DNA from: Letharia columbiana
Lineage: Eukaryota; Ascomycota; Lecanoromycetes; Lecanorales; Parmeliaceae
DNA length: 64,000 bases
Assembly (NCBI RefSeq): GCF_014066305.1
Contig: NW_023501037.1
Span: 1,178,501-1,242,500, forward strand
Reading direction: 5' to 3'
Part shown: piece by piece, positions 39,974 through 50,428 of the stretch
How positions within the stretch are numbered: position 1 is the stretch's first letter
Layout of the letters: each line of letters opens with the position of its first letter
Program-made: the position numbers and the translations under genes
The notes under the pieces: model-generated
The model's database searches: none
Told to the model about the DNA's origin: nothing
What the model saw: only the letters and a program-made list of their open reading frames with translations

Positions 39974-41017
39974 CTACTCATCACCTTCTAGACCTAGCTC
40001 TTCCTACAATCGATCAGTCTTAGCAAAAGACATGCCATGTCACACAAAGCAGCACTCATACCCAGAGTTCCTTCCTCGTCTTCCCCGGCTCCATCTCTTC
40101 AGTACTGATGGCCCAGAGCTCCATGCAAATCTTCCTCCTTGAACTCGCCTTTCTCGACCACTCCCTCCACGCCTTGTCCACCGCCTCCTTCTCCTCTGGC
40201 AACACCGGCTTCACATTGCCTGACCTCAAAGGACCCAGCCGTGCAATTATCTCCTTCTTCTCCAATTCTAGCAGTGACACACTGCTGCGGAGTTCCACGG
40301 TAGAGAGTGTAGCGTTGACGGAGACGAGATTTGCTCGCATGAGCTTTTCGTTGGCTTTGGCGGTAGCGATGGTTGCACGGAGGTCTGCGATTTCCTTGTC
40401 CATAGTTGCGAGGTCTTCGAGACTCATGGCGTCGTCGGGGTCTTGGATAGCATGATAGACCCACTGCTTTCCTGCGTTTCGTAAAGTTGACGGCTTGCTT
40501 CAGATGAGTCTGGGCAGCTATCGTACCAGCGCCCTTCCCAGCGACCACCTGGGATTCATGGAGTTCCTTCAAGACTTTGGCAGCGTAGGCTAAGATGGCG
40601 TAAGCCATTCCCATCTCACAGAATCATGTCCACCGATCCTACTCTTGGTGACTTTGTTGTGCAAGTTGGCTGAGATATCCGTTGCCTGCATGGCAACAGG
40701 CGTTAGAGCTTGGGATTTGATGATAGCGATGGTCAATGGATTGGAATGTCGCTCACAGAGTAGGGCCGGCTGATGTCAAAGGGCAATTTCAGTCAAACTT
40801 CCATCACTGAGAGCCAACGGGTCCACGAACTTCTGCTTCTCTGCGAAGATCAGCAGTTGGCACGGGTCCGAGTCGAGATGAGACGTACTCAGATATTCAA
40901 TGATCATTGCAGTTCCTACACTGCAGCGTTAACTCCCGAATCCCGGGGCTGAAATGACCGGTTGTCGTCACCTTGATCTGCCGTGGCCTTCTCCGTCTTC
41001 TCCTTGCGAGGAGCCAT
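39974..41017 (-). CDS. HOP2: Meiotic homologous-pairing protein Hop2 (TBPIP family)
   Basis: Partner of Mnd1; stimulates Dmc1/Rad51 strand exchange between homologues. Proposed eight exons: 41017-40972, 40915-40889, 40840-40831, 40769-40757, 40685-40643, 40589-40527, 40471-40062, 40003-39974, giving 213 residues with every junction in phase. Seen: a winged helix with QNRPYSATDISANLHNKVTK split over five exons, AAKVLKELHE, GAGKQWVYHA, then a coiled coil (MDKEIADLRATIATAKANE), and an end in ELGLEGDE. Length matches the family (about 215-230). The order of motifs is only recovered with 10-nt and 13-nt internal exons; reading through any intron meets a stop or loses the family match. The last 30-nt exon replaces a false ending in KELWV. 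Intact if spliced as proposed. Confidence 0.9.
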
Positions 41018-41314
41018 TGCTCCAACACCGAGGAGCAATCTTACTGCGTAGTCTTAACAATGATGATATCGAGTTTGGTGTGCGGACGAATTCTTAGGTG
41101 GGGAAAATGTCTGAGCAAACATTGGTCAAGCGGCAACTTGGTTTTGAATTCTCGCTTATGATTTAGTATGTTCGTAGTGTTTTCCATCTACCCAAAAAAC
41201 GACATTCCCTTCATTTCTTCCATATGCAATAGTAACGCTCGATCAAATGCTAAATTCAGCAGATCCGGGTATCTCTTTCCTCGCAATGCATTAAATTCTC
41301 CATGCACTCTGAAT

Positions 41315-44019
41315 TTACATAATGACCTGCCACGCGGTAAGTACATGTATCAACACCATCGAATCTGGGCCAACTTACACAATCACCTTCTTGCTTTGTT
41401 GCCGGTACACCCATCTCTTGGAACGTTTTCGGACCTTTACCCGGGGGCTTCGATACAGGACCACTGGGAGGTGGTGTAGCAGCTGGTCGATCCAGGTTGG
41501 GTGCTTTGGGAGGAATGTTCGGTAAGGGTGCTGCACTATCAACTCTCGGAGGCATATCCTGTCGAGATACGCCTTGCCTTCCGGAAGGATTAGGCTTCAC
41601 TTGCGCACTATCGGGACGATTGAATGCGGGCATGGTCTGTGAATGCGGTAGACCTGATAGTCTGTCCTGTGGTCGGCCTGCTGAGACGTCGTAGCTTGGG
41701 TGTCTGGGCGGAGGCATGTTCGCATTATCCGATCTTTGTTGTCTCCTCTTGCGGTCGGCACCTGATGGGTCGGGAGGAGCCGAGTAACCGATATCTATCG
41801 CAGGAGGCTGCCCACTCGGCGGTCTTGAGCTCTTCAAGGCAGGAGATCCGGGAAGACGCGGACTTGTATAACCAGAATTGGCCTGCTGGTAACCCTGAGG
41901 AGGGCGTTGCACACCAGAACCTCCATATGCTGGGCCAACTCTTCCACGCCCAGCTCCAATGTTTTCAACAGCTATACTAGATTGAGCAGGTTGGAATGTG
42001 GGGTAAGCTGAACCTCTGTAGTTATTATCGCCAAATGAAACTTCTGCTGCGGCCGCTGAAGTTGGCCGGGCGTCCGGGTTATTGGGGACACTGGGATTGG
42101 CATAGCTTGATCCATTTGCTGGCCTTTGTGGAGGTCGGCCTCGGCCATTCTCCATGGGGTATTGGGCGGCGGAAGCAGGCCGTGGAGCTGGATTGTCTGC
42201 GCTTCTATACGCATAAGATGGATTTGACCCAGGTTTCGGTCTGGGTAGGTTTGGTTCTGGCATGTCGATGGGATTGTCCGCTATTGTAGGCATGGCCGTC
42301 GGAGGGTTCTTGAAGCGTTCAGGCCTTTTTCCCCTGTGTGAGCCATACTGTGATTGGATTTTGGCGACTGCAATGTTCTGATGATCTTTCTTAGACAAAG
42401 TGTTTGAGCGAGATATGTCGTTAATTCTTGCTGTAGCGTCTTTGTTGCCATGATCCGCTGCCTTCTCGTACCATGATCTAGATTCCTTGAGATTCATGGG
42501 GACGTAGATACCAATTTCGCAGAAGTAGCCCATTGCGAATTCTGCAGTTGCCAATCCACTTTGTGCTGCACGCTGCGCGTACGTGAAAGCCAATTCTTCG
42601 TTCTTCTCGAACATGCCTTCGAATCCACACAGGAACCATTTGCTGATGCCCATTTCGGCTTCGGGCTCGCCTTGTTTAGCAGCCAAGGCGCTGTAATGAA
42701 GTGAAAGAGCAGGGTCGAATTCGCAGCCAAGCTGGCAGAGCTCATATGCCAAGCCCATCTTGCTCTGTGCCTTCGCAAACCCTAGGTACGCGGCTTTCTC
42801 TATATTGAACCTGGCACCGGTAATATTCAATGGTAGGCACTCCTCGGGTAGGTTAATCTGGGCTAATTCGTGGGCTTGCAGCATGCCGAAAACCTGCCGA
42901 GCTGATCAGTCCCTGCCATAGCTACCGGAATGTGTAGGCCTCACGTATGCTCCTTGGGGTGCGTTCTCGTCAGCAGTCTGTGCCGAGTAGCTAATAAGCT
43001 TAACGCCTCGTTCATAATTCAGAGGCTGGCCATGTTGCCCGAGAAGAGTCATCATTCCGAGACGCTATGCCTGTCAGCCAAGTTTCTCAAACACAAAGCG
43101 TGTGTATACCAGCGCAGAAAAGAATTCAGCTTACATAGTAAGAGGCGGAGTCACCGGCTTGTAGACCCAAAGTGTAATGCTTTATTGCTTTCTCAGGATC
43201 ATTGTAGCTTTCGAATTGCATGCCTATCCGATATTCGGCTCTTGCATATCCTTTCTGTGCTGCCCGCTGATAACATCGAAATGCTTCTTTCTTGTCTACT
43301 CGATAATTGAATTTGCCAAATTCCAGCCACATGCCTTTCATAAATTCTGCTTTGGGGTGGTGCTGATCAGCCAGGAATGACACGATATTGATGGCATCTA
43401 CCCGCAGTTGATGCTCTGTATGAGGTGTTCGAGGCCTTGCTGCTTGGTTTTCAGAGATCCGTACTTCGTTTTGGGCCGCAATTTCAACGTAGACTAGGGT
43501 GTCTTGAGCCCAGCTCAACTGCATCTCCGGATCATCTGAACTCAAGACAGGTGTGCGCGCACTTTCGAGGATGCCTTCCTTCTCTTCAACTGACGGGGGA
43601 ACGTTCGCTGGGCGGTTGCGAAGTGGGGGAAATGGCGAAAACGTTGGTTGTTCATTTGCGTCAACATTATGTGCTCCATGGCCTTGAGATTGATTGTGAG
43701 GTTGAGTATGGTAGATCTGGTGCTGACTTGAACCGTCGGTCACATTGAGGTTCGAGAAGGACGATTTCTTGCTTGGGAAGGAGGGTGTCATGATGCCTTG
43801 TTTTCCGCTTGCGGGAGAGGGTGACTGCAGTCCAGACAAGCCATCGCCCGGTGCATCATCAAGCTCTAGATGGGCGAGATTGTCCTGGATCTTACCGGGA
43901 ACTTCTGGTGTGATCCTTTGAGGCGAAGGAGAGATGACTCCTGGCATATAGAAGTCATCGACACCTCCCGGATAGAAGGTAGCACCCAGAGCTGGGCGCG
44001 GGCCTTGCTGGCTTCCCAT
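41315..44019 (-). CDS. Chitin synthase activator, Chs4/Skt5 type, Sel1 repeats, CaaX end
   Basis: Proposed exons: 44019-43135, 43064-42945, 42893-41379, 41326-41315, in phase, 843 residues. A disordered N-terminus is followed by Sel1 repeats at about residues 210-500 (for example AFRCYQRAAQKGYARAEYRIG and SRSWYEKAADHGNKDA), and then a Pro/Ser/Arg-rich disordered tail. The final 12-nt exon turns the end into CVIM followed by stop, a CaaX farnesylation box as in yeast Chs4/Skt5, which links Chs3-type chitin synthase to septins at the plasma membrane. Without splicing the last 52-nt intron, the protein would end in an unrelated tail of about 34 residues and lack the box. The start at 44019 (MGSQQGPRP) fits the family; an upstream in-frame Met at 44142 exists. 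Confidence 0.93.
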
Positions 44020-44789
44020 GCCCGACGCGAACACGAGGACCCTCAAACACTCCCGTTGCGGCTGAGCCGATCTATTAATATCAAGAGATTCCTTCGCGAG
44101 TAGATTTATTGAGCAAATGTGGCCGTTGGGAGTTTCGGACACATCCTGGCAGTCAATCAGCAGGTTGCGCCTTCAAAGCGATTTCAGTGATGAAGAACAA
44201 AAAAAGCTTTGTTTTCTTTGCTGATGCGTCTTCTCTATCAGAAGTGAGGAGAATGAGGATTCATCAGCAATTGTTTCTAGTTCTGCGAGGGGAGTTATTG
44301 TGAAAGTCGGACAATGGAAAACCAAAAACAGCCATGCATCAACTCAGTGAATGTTGGGTCCCTCGGCTTGGCTATACATTTTACCACAGCTTCAAAGCCT
44401 CCTTCGAATTTGGCTTTCTATACAGTTACTTTAGGCCTTGTGGTTTGGGTGTTTTTTGAGTGTTTGTAGTGTGGGGAGCCGCAGAGCCGGGTAAAGCTTT
44501 TGGAAGCCCAAGCTTTTGGGCTTGGCGAACCTGTACTATTCTAGTACTCGTACAACATACTCTACTGCTATGTATGACTACAACATACTGCTGGGATACT
44601 TGAACGGTAAGGACGTGTCACTATCAGAAGTGAGAGAAAGACAAAGCAACATGCATGTCAAGTATGGTATCATGCATCATTCAAGAATTCTCTCATACGC
44701 TTCATATCCAAGCTTCGGGCTGCGGCATAAAGCTCAAATCCTCATTCGCCACTTACGCAGCATTTGAACCGTTGTCTGTTACAACACAG
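44020..44789. other. Intergenic; promoter of the Chs4-type gene
   Basis: About 0.77 kb without a supported gene. It should carry the promoter of the leftward Chs4-type gene. It ends at the TPR relic. Confidence 0.45.
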
Positions 44790-45260
44790 TAGAACTCTTC
44801 ATGATCTTCTTTTTAAGCTTCTCCTTTTCTTTCCCTGCGGCTGTCATGCCTATAGCGAGATTGGCGGTCCCCTGGGTGTCAGTATAGCTCCATCCCTGTC
44901 GTTTCTCTCTCGCTTTCAACACCTTTTTGATTTGCTCAATGGCTTCCTTCGACTTGGCATTAGCGTCTTTCTGCGCCCACAGGATACCACCAGGCTCTCT
45001 CGACTTGCAAGTACGATTGGGTGATCCCTCTCGAGCAATGCCTTTGCTTTCTTCAATGTCTCACGCTCGAGCGTCTCCGCTTTTTCAAATTACCCACGTA
45101 GTCGCAAAATCGTAGCCACGTCAGCTCTAGCTGATACTGTGGCTGGATGGTCTTGTAGAAGCACCTCTTCTCGACCTTTCAAGACGGCCTTGTACAAGTC
45201 GCTGGCTTCTTCATATGCCGCACTACTGCATACGATTCATCTCGAGTTTGTCAAAGTGCA
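44790..45260 (-). pseudogene. Decayed TPR (kinesin-light-chain type) fragment
   Basis: Leftward frames show kinesin-light-chain-like TPR units: AAYEEASDLYKAVLKGREEVL, QDHPATVSARADVATILRLRG, and after a TAA stop (45,092-45,090) FEKAETLERETLKKAKALL, ERDHPIVLAS. A frame change follows, then SKEAIEQIKKVLKARERQG and NLAIGMTAAG. This is the repeat domain found at the C-terminus of fungal NB-ARC-TPR proteins. No start, no NB-ARC part on this strand. The stop stands where the repeat consensus has a polar residue, so a CAA-to-TAA change is plausible. Confidence 0.75.
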
Positions 45261-45639
45261 GACTGCGCATCTCTCAGGAGCTTCCTGCTATCAGAGACAG
45301 CATTCGCAAAGTAAGAACCTACCAAACAGGATTGATGAACTGCCAGCCATAGCGAAAGACCTCGAGGGAAGTCATGGCAGACTCCCTGGAATTGCCGATA
45401 AGATCACAACAGTCCATGATGAGTTGCCCGCCATCTCTGGTAAAGTAGCGGCTATTCATGATGAACTGCTCCCGCGGATGCAAGATGATATGCAGCGCCT
45501 CCTGGTACCATCTCCCTGTAACGACCAATCAACCGGGCAACTGACATGACTAGCAGCTAAGTCAGCCAATCTCAACAACGGGATCCAAAGCGAATGCTCT
45601 ACGGGCTCTTCTACTAATACCTTTCGCTAGAAATTCAAC

Positions 45640-47740
45640 ATTCATTGGGCGGGACTTTCAAATCGAGGATCTTGGTGCCAGACTTGAGAGGCAGGTTGGA
45701 CACACTCGTGTTGCTCTAGCTGGTTTGGGTGGAATAGGGTAATCTGGATTCTTTGAGTCTTTTCTAACAGCCCACTTGCTCACGCCGCTCGTAGGAAGTC
45801 CCAGGTCGCCTTGGAGTATGCTTACCGCCGTCTTGAAAGGGAGCCTCAACTCTCAGTATTTTGGATGAATGCCAGCAGTGCTTCGCGCTTCGAATAAGAC
45901 TACCTTCAAATTGGTAGACTTGCGGGGATATCTGGATTCAACGACTCCGTTTATGACCCCAAGCAATCAATCAAGGAATGGCTCAGCAGTAATGATGCTG
46001 GCACATGGTCACTCGTTGTAGATAGCGCGGGTGATACTGACATGCTGTTTGGCATTCGAGAAGCTGACGGTTTATCCGAATTCTTCCGCAGTCTTCCAAC
46101 GGCTCCATCCTTTTCAAAACTCGAAACAAGAAAGCTGGCATCAAATTGGTTACTGCGACTGGGCTTATCATACTGCCAAAAATGGATCCCGCGGACGCCG
46201 AGCAACTTTAGATATCCCGTTCAGGCGAATCCATGTCCAACCGCGACGATATCGTTGAGCTTCTTGATTATTTGGAACATCTGCCCCTTGCCTTGTCTCA
46301 AGCCGGATCATACATTGCGGAAAACTCCATCACTATTTCAGAGTACCTCCAAGTGTGCAGTCACAGCGAGGCATCCAGAACAGAGCTCTTGGCCGAGAGA
46401 TTTACGGATCCTGCAAGAGATGATGACGCTCCAATTCCTATTATATCCACATAGGCAGTATCTTTCGATCAAATCAACCGGCCTAAGCCCGTCGCCGCGG
46501 ATATCTCAACTTACATGGCCTGACTAGACGACCAAGCTGTTCCTAAAGTCTCCTTCCCTTGCCTACGAGCTTGGTGAAGGCTATCAGCGCTTTAGGTTTT
46601 CTCAAAGCATATAGCCTTGTTACCACAGACAGGACTGGCACGATGTTTAGTATGCATAGATTGGTGCATCTAGCGACGCGCAACTGGCTAAAAGCCCACG
46701 GTAGATTCAAAGCTTGGGCCGAGACCTCCCTAAGAACGGTATCATAGAAATTTCCCCCGCAGGCCCCGAAATACTTGACCTGTGTGACTTATACCTACCA
46801 CATGCCCAAGCCGTCTACGGCAAAGGGCAGTATCTAGCTAAGGAAGACTTTTCGCAAGCTGATCTAGCAGAGAAGCTGTCGTGGTACTTCAAAACGCGAG
46901 GCAGTTACCACAGCCGTGGCACTAGCTGAAAAAGCCGTGCGATCGCGAAAGGAAGCAAAGGAATCGGACGAACCGAACTATCTCATGAGCGTCGAGAACT
47001 TACACGAGGTTCTGCATACTCAGTCCTATGCTAATGACAATGACATCTACCAACAAGTGCTCCCGCGCTGGGAAAAGTGGTATTCCGACTGGGAGAAAAC
47101 CCTTGGGTTTGATCATCAGCTCACGCTACGGTCGCTTTCAAATCTGACCGCCTCATTATGCTTCGCGGGGGAATGGGAAGCAGTGAGGGAGATCCACCAG
47201 CACATGCTGAGCACGAAGGAGAAGACGCTTGGAGCAGATCATCCGTCTACCGAATCGTCTAGGGAGTTGTGAGCTCTATTGAACAAACTTTGGGATGCTA
47301 CAAGAAAGAACCTGACGGGGACAAGAACGTGCGAGGGTTTTAACGTTCGCAAGATATAAGACAACTCAAAGAAGAGCCTGGGCCCCGGTCATGTTGTTAC
47401 GAAGAGGAGCATGCGCAATAGAGTCGCCGTGGTCAAAAAGTTGGAGCGAAGGGCAGGCCCTGAGCATCCGAGGACTGTCAAGGCAAGAGAAGCTCTGTGG
47501 TCTGCGTTACGGCGTTCCGGAGCGGAACAGGAAGCTGAAACAGAACTGGGTTCTGACAGTGGGAATACTACGGCATCTTACCCCCGCATCGTCGGCATCA
47601 CCCAACGTCATATGCTTCAGCTTTCGAAGTCAGTAGAGTCATCACCATGGCTGCAGCACAGGTGGAGCAACCCGAGGAGGGGAATTGGGATGCTCAAACG
47701 CTCGTTGACGGATAGCCTGGGCCAATTCAATGGAAGCTGA
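45640..47740 (+). pseudogene. Decayed NB-ARC/TPR (NLR-like) gene
   Basis: Rightward pieces of a fungal STAND/NLR protein. Seen: DLGARLERQVGHTRVALAGLGGIG, which across a plausible intron (45,739-45,794) becomes a GGIGKSQVA P-loop; SVFWMNASSASRFE, then TAA at 45,895-45,897; SIKEWLSSNDAGTWSLVVDSA; a frame change; KKAGIKLVTATGLIILPKMDPADAEQL; another frame change; LLDYLEHLPLALSQAGSYIAENSI; MHRLVHLATRNWLK; and TPR-like parts up to HPRTVKAREALWSALRRSG (about 47,500). NB-ARC proteins act in self/non-self recognition and cell death in fungi. At least two stops and several frameshifts make this non-functional. The preceding stretch 45,139-45,549 may carry an N-terminal effector part, which I could not identify. 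Confidence 0.85.
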
Positions 47741-48052
47741 TGAAGGACGAGGAAACATAGAGCCTCTTTAATGAAAGGAAGATGGGCGGTAAAGTGGTTT
47801 TCGTGAGTAAGGGCTCTCCTGTCAACCGTGGGTTCCTGGCAAGTATCAAAGTTCCTGGATCTCAGGAGTTGCGAGATAATCTACAAAGCCTTGCGGGAGG
47901 CTGTTTGGACGAAGGGTTGAAATTGTTCGAAATGGACTATTAATTAAATGTATGATGCTCTCGCGTCGGCCTCTAGGTGCATAGAGTCGGATCGTTCAGT
48001 CTGCTAGAGATAGATACCGTGCGAGATCACGTGAATAGCCAACGAATCTATC
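47741..48052. other. Short intergenic stretch
   Basis: About 312 bases between the NLR relic and the 3' end of the MFS gene. Nothing recognised. Confidence 0.4.
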
Positions 48053-49706
48053 CTACAAATCATGCCTCGCCATCTTACTACTCAACCTAATCCTCCGCCC
48101 ATAGAAGTACAGCACAAACGGGATCGGGATGAACGCAATCGCCAAAAACCCCAGCAGGCTGCTCGCCCACGCGACCCCTAGCTTCGAATACATGGCATTC
48201 GCGAACAGCGGAAACGCCGCCCCGAACCCGGACCGCACCAAATCGTTGGATGCATAAACCGACGCCACGTGCTTCGGGTACGCATCGCCCAGGTAGCCAA
48301 GCACGGCCATAAAGAGTAGGAACGTGCCCATGGAAAAGAGCGATGTGCCAATGATCGGCACGATCCAATGGATCGACGCGCGCGACGTCCAGCCGAACCA
48401 GAACAGGCAGGCGGGGATGAAGAACGCGCCGACCATAGCGGGCTTCAGACGGATCTCGGGCCGGAGTTCGCCATTTGCGTTGAATTGGGGCTCGACGAAT
48501 CTATAGCTGTAGTAGTAAAAGGGCACCAAGACGACAATGGCGCCGATGAGGATGCCGAGGAAGGCGAGGCCTTCGAGGCCCTGGGGGAAGTGGTAGATAT
48601 TGCCGAAGACGATGGGGAAGGACTCGAACCAGAGGTAGAGGATACCATAGGCGAGGGCGATGTAGAGGTTGAGCGCGAAGCAAATGGGTTCCTTCAGGGT
48701 GAGGGTGAGAGGCCGGACGAAGACCATGAGGAGGATTTCTTGTGTGGACATGCCTTCGGCTTCGAGCTCTGGCTCGCATTTGAGGTTGGTGTTGCCGGTA
48801 GCCTTGCGGATGTGGACAGTGCGGCGGTAGATGATATTGCTGGAGCTGGTCTCTGGGAGGAAGAAGACGAGGAAGACCAAGCAGAAGCCGGAGAGCCACA
48901 TGAGCTCCCAGAGAGGCCATTGCCAGCCCTTACTTTCAGCGGCAAAGCCACCAACGAGAGGACCCATGGCTGGACCGAGTACCGCTGAGATACCCCAAAT
49001 TGCGATCCCGTATACTTGCTTTGAAGGCTTGTATAAGTCTGCAATAGTGGCTCCTCCAGTGGCTAGGACGGGGCTTCCAACAAGGCCAGTGATGAACCGG
49101 AATGCCAAAAGCATCGAAAAGTTCTTAGCGTATATCACGCCGAGCTGGAGGGGGACGAATGCGAATAAGGTTCCGATATAGACGGGATTACGGCCAATGT
49201 AGGGGATCTCCGACATGGGCGCCTAAGCGGACGTCTTGATTAGATCTGCTGCTGCTTACAAGTGAGGCCAAGGGTCTGCTCACCCACACCATTGGACCAA
49301 GCGCATAGCCCAGCACAAAGAGGGTCAAGCCTAGGAGAGCCTTGACTTCGCTGACATGAAATTGCTCCTGAATACCCGGAATCCCAGCAGTGTAGATGGC
49401 GGATCCAATGTACACAGAAGTCGTCAAGAGGCATATCTGCCATGTGACGAACACCTTTTTGGGCGTGGACCAGTTCCTCGGATTATGAGGATCATTCTCT
49501 GCCCACTCGACCAAACTCTTGTCTTTGCCTTTCTCTGTCTCGGTCTGAGTTGCCTTGATGTCTGACGTTGATGAAGACTCAGAGTTGTTAAAGCTATATC
49601 GCAGGATGGACGATGGATCAAGCTCTTCATCGCGACTGAAGAACGAGCCTCCAGATGCAAAGTGGACCAGGCGTCCAAACACCGTTTCTCGGAAGAGGTC
49701 CTTCAT
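48053..49706 (-). CDS. MFS multidrug/polyamine exporter, DHA1 (Tpo1/Flu1-like)
   Basis: Two exons, 49706-49284 and 49222-48053, 530 residues. About 12 membrane segments in two sets of six are visible. Family signs: a cytosolic N-terminus with DPHNPRNWS before helix 1, GLTLFVLGYALGP and PMSEIPYIGRNPVYIG around the motif-A loop, the long central loop after FFLPETSSSNIIYRR, and ASNDLVRSGFGAAFPLFANAMY near the end. Such antiporters of the plasma membrane expel drugs, polyamines or metabolites; the substrate here is unknown. The chosen start MKDLFRET matches the family; a Met 22 codons upstream is also in frame. A Zn2Cys6 regulator lies upstream on the same strand, which may control it. Intact. 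Confidence 0.92.
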
Positions 49707-50428
49707 GGAGCGTGATTTGCTTATTGGCTTTGATGAAATGAAGAAGGGAAAGGATCTGATTCTTTCTTCCACGAGACAAGATTGCCAAAGGACAGTGGTC
49801 TAATATATATGAAAGATATGCGAGAAAGGTGATTAACAAGAAAGGCAGAAAGTTCATCGCGTCATTGAGCGAGAGCATGGCTGTTCCGCACTACTCCGAG
49901 AATTCATTGTCCGAAGTGCAATGCTTTCGGTACAAGCCACCGCTGGAAGGATGGAGTTTGCACTCATGCTTGTCGATAGTGCAAGTAAAAGTCTTTGATT
50001 TACAAGCACGTTGGTACAGGTTCAGGTGGAGTCCGACTCCGCGCGCTGTCGGTGTTTGATTCTTGACACAGTCGCTAACCACATATGTACTAGCGTACCG
50101 TCGGATTTTGTTTTCTTGACCCAAAGATCCGGAATCACTGAATCATCATGGCCATGTTCATCTGGCAGTCAAGATATTCTTCTCCATTGTATGAGCCCTA
50201 CCAAACATCATGAACCTGATGCTTGTGGCGTCGCCGTAAGCAGGATCGGGCTTTCGGACACATGCGTTCATCCCGACGTCTCTCTCCGAGTGCCACAACG
50301 TCGAACTGTTCATTTAATCAGTGACGCAGAGTCTATCTGATGCACCCTAAACGTCAAATCCAGTAGGTATGGGGTTTATCTTGTCACACCCAGGCGCTCG
50401 AGGATTCTGGTGTACAGGCATTGGATCC
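49707..50428. other. Intergenic; promoter of the MFS gene
   Basis: About 0.72 kb between the regulator's stop and the exporter's start. No gene is supported. A site for the neighbouring Zn2Cys6 protein might be expected, but no CGG-CCG pair was identified with confidence. Confidence 0.45.

Noticed and set aside
48368..48988. 206-codon plus-strand frame opposite the MFS exporter
   Set aside because: It is antisense to membrane segments of a clear MFS protein; its acidic composition is what the complement of hydrophobic codons gives.
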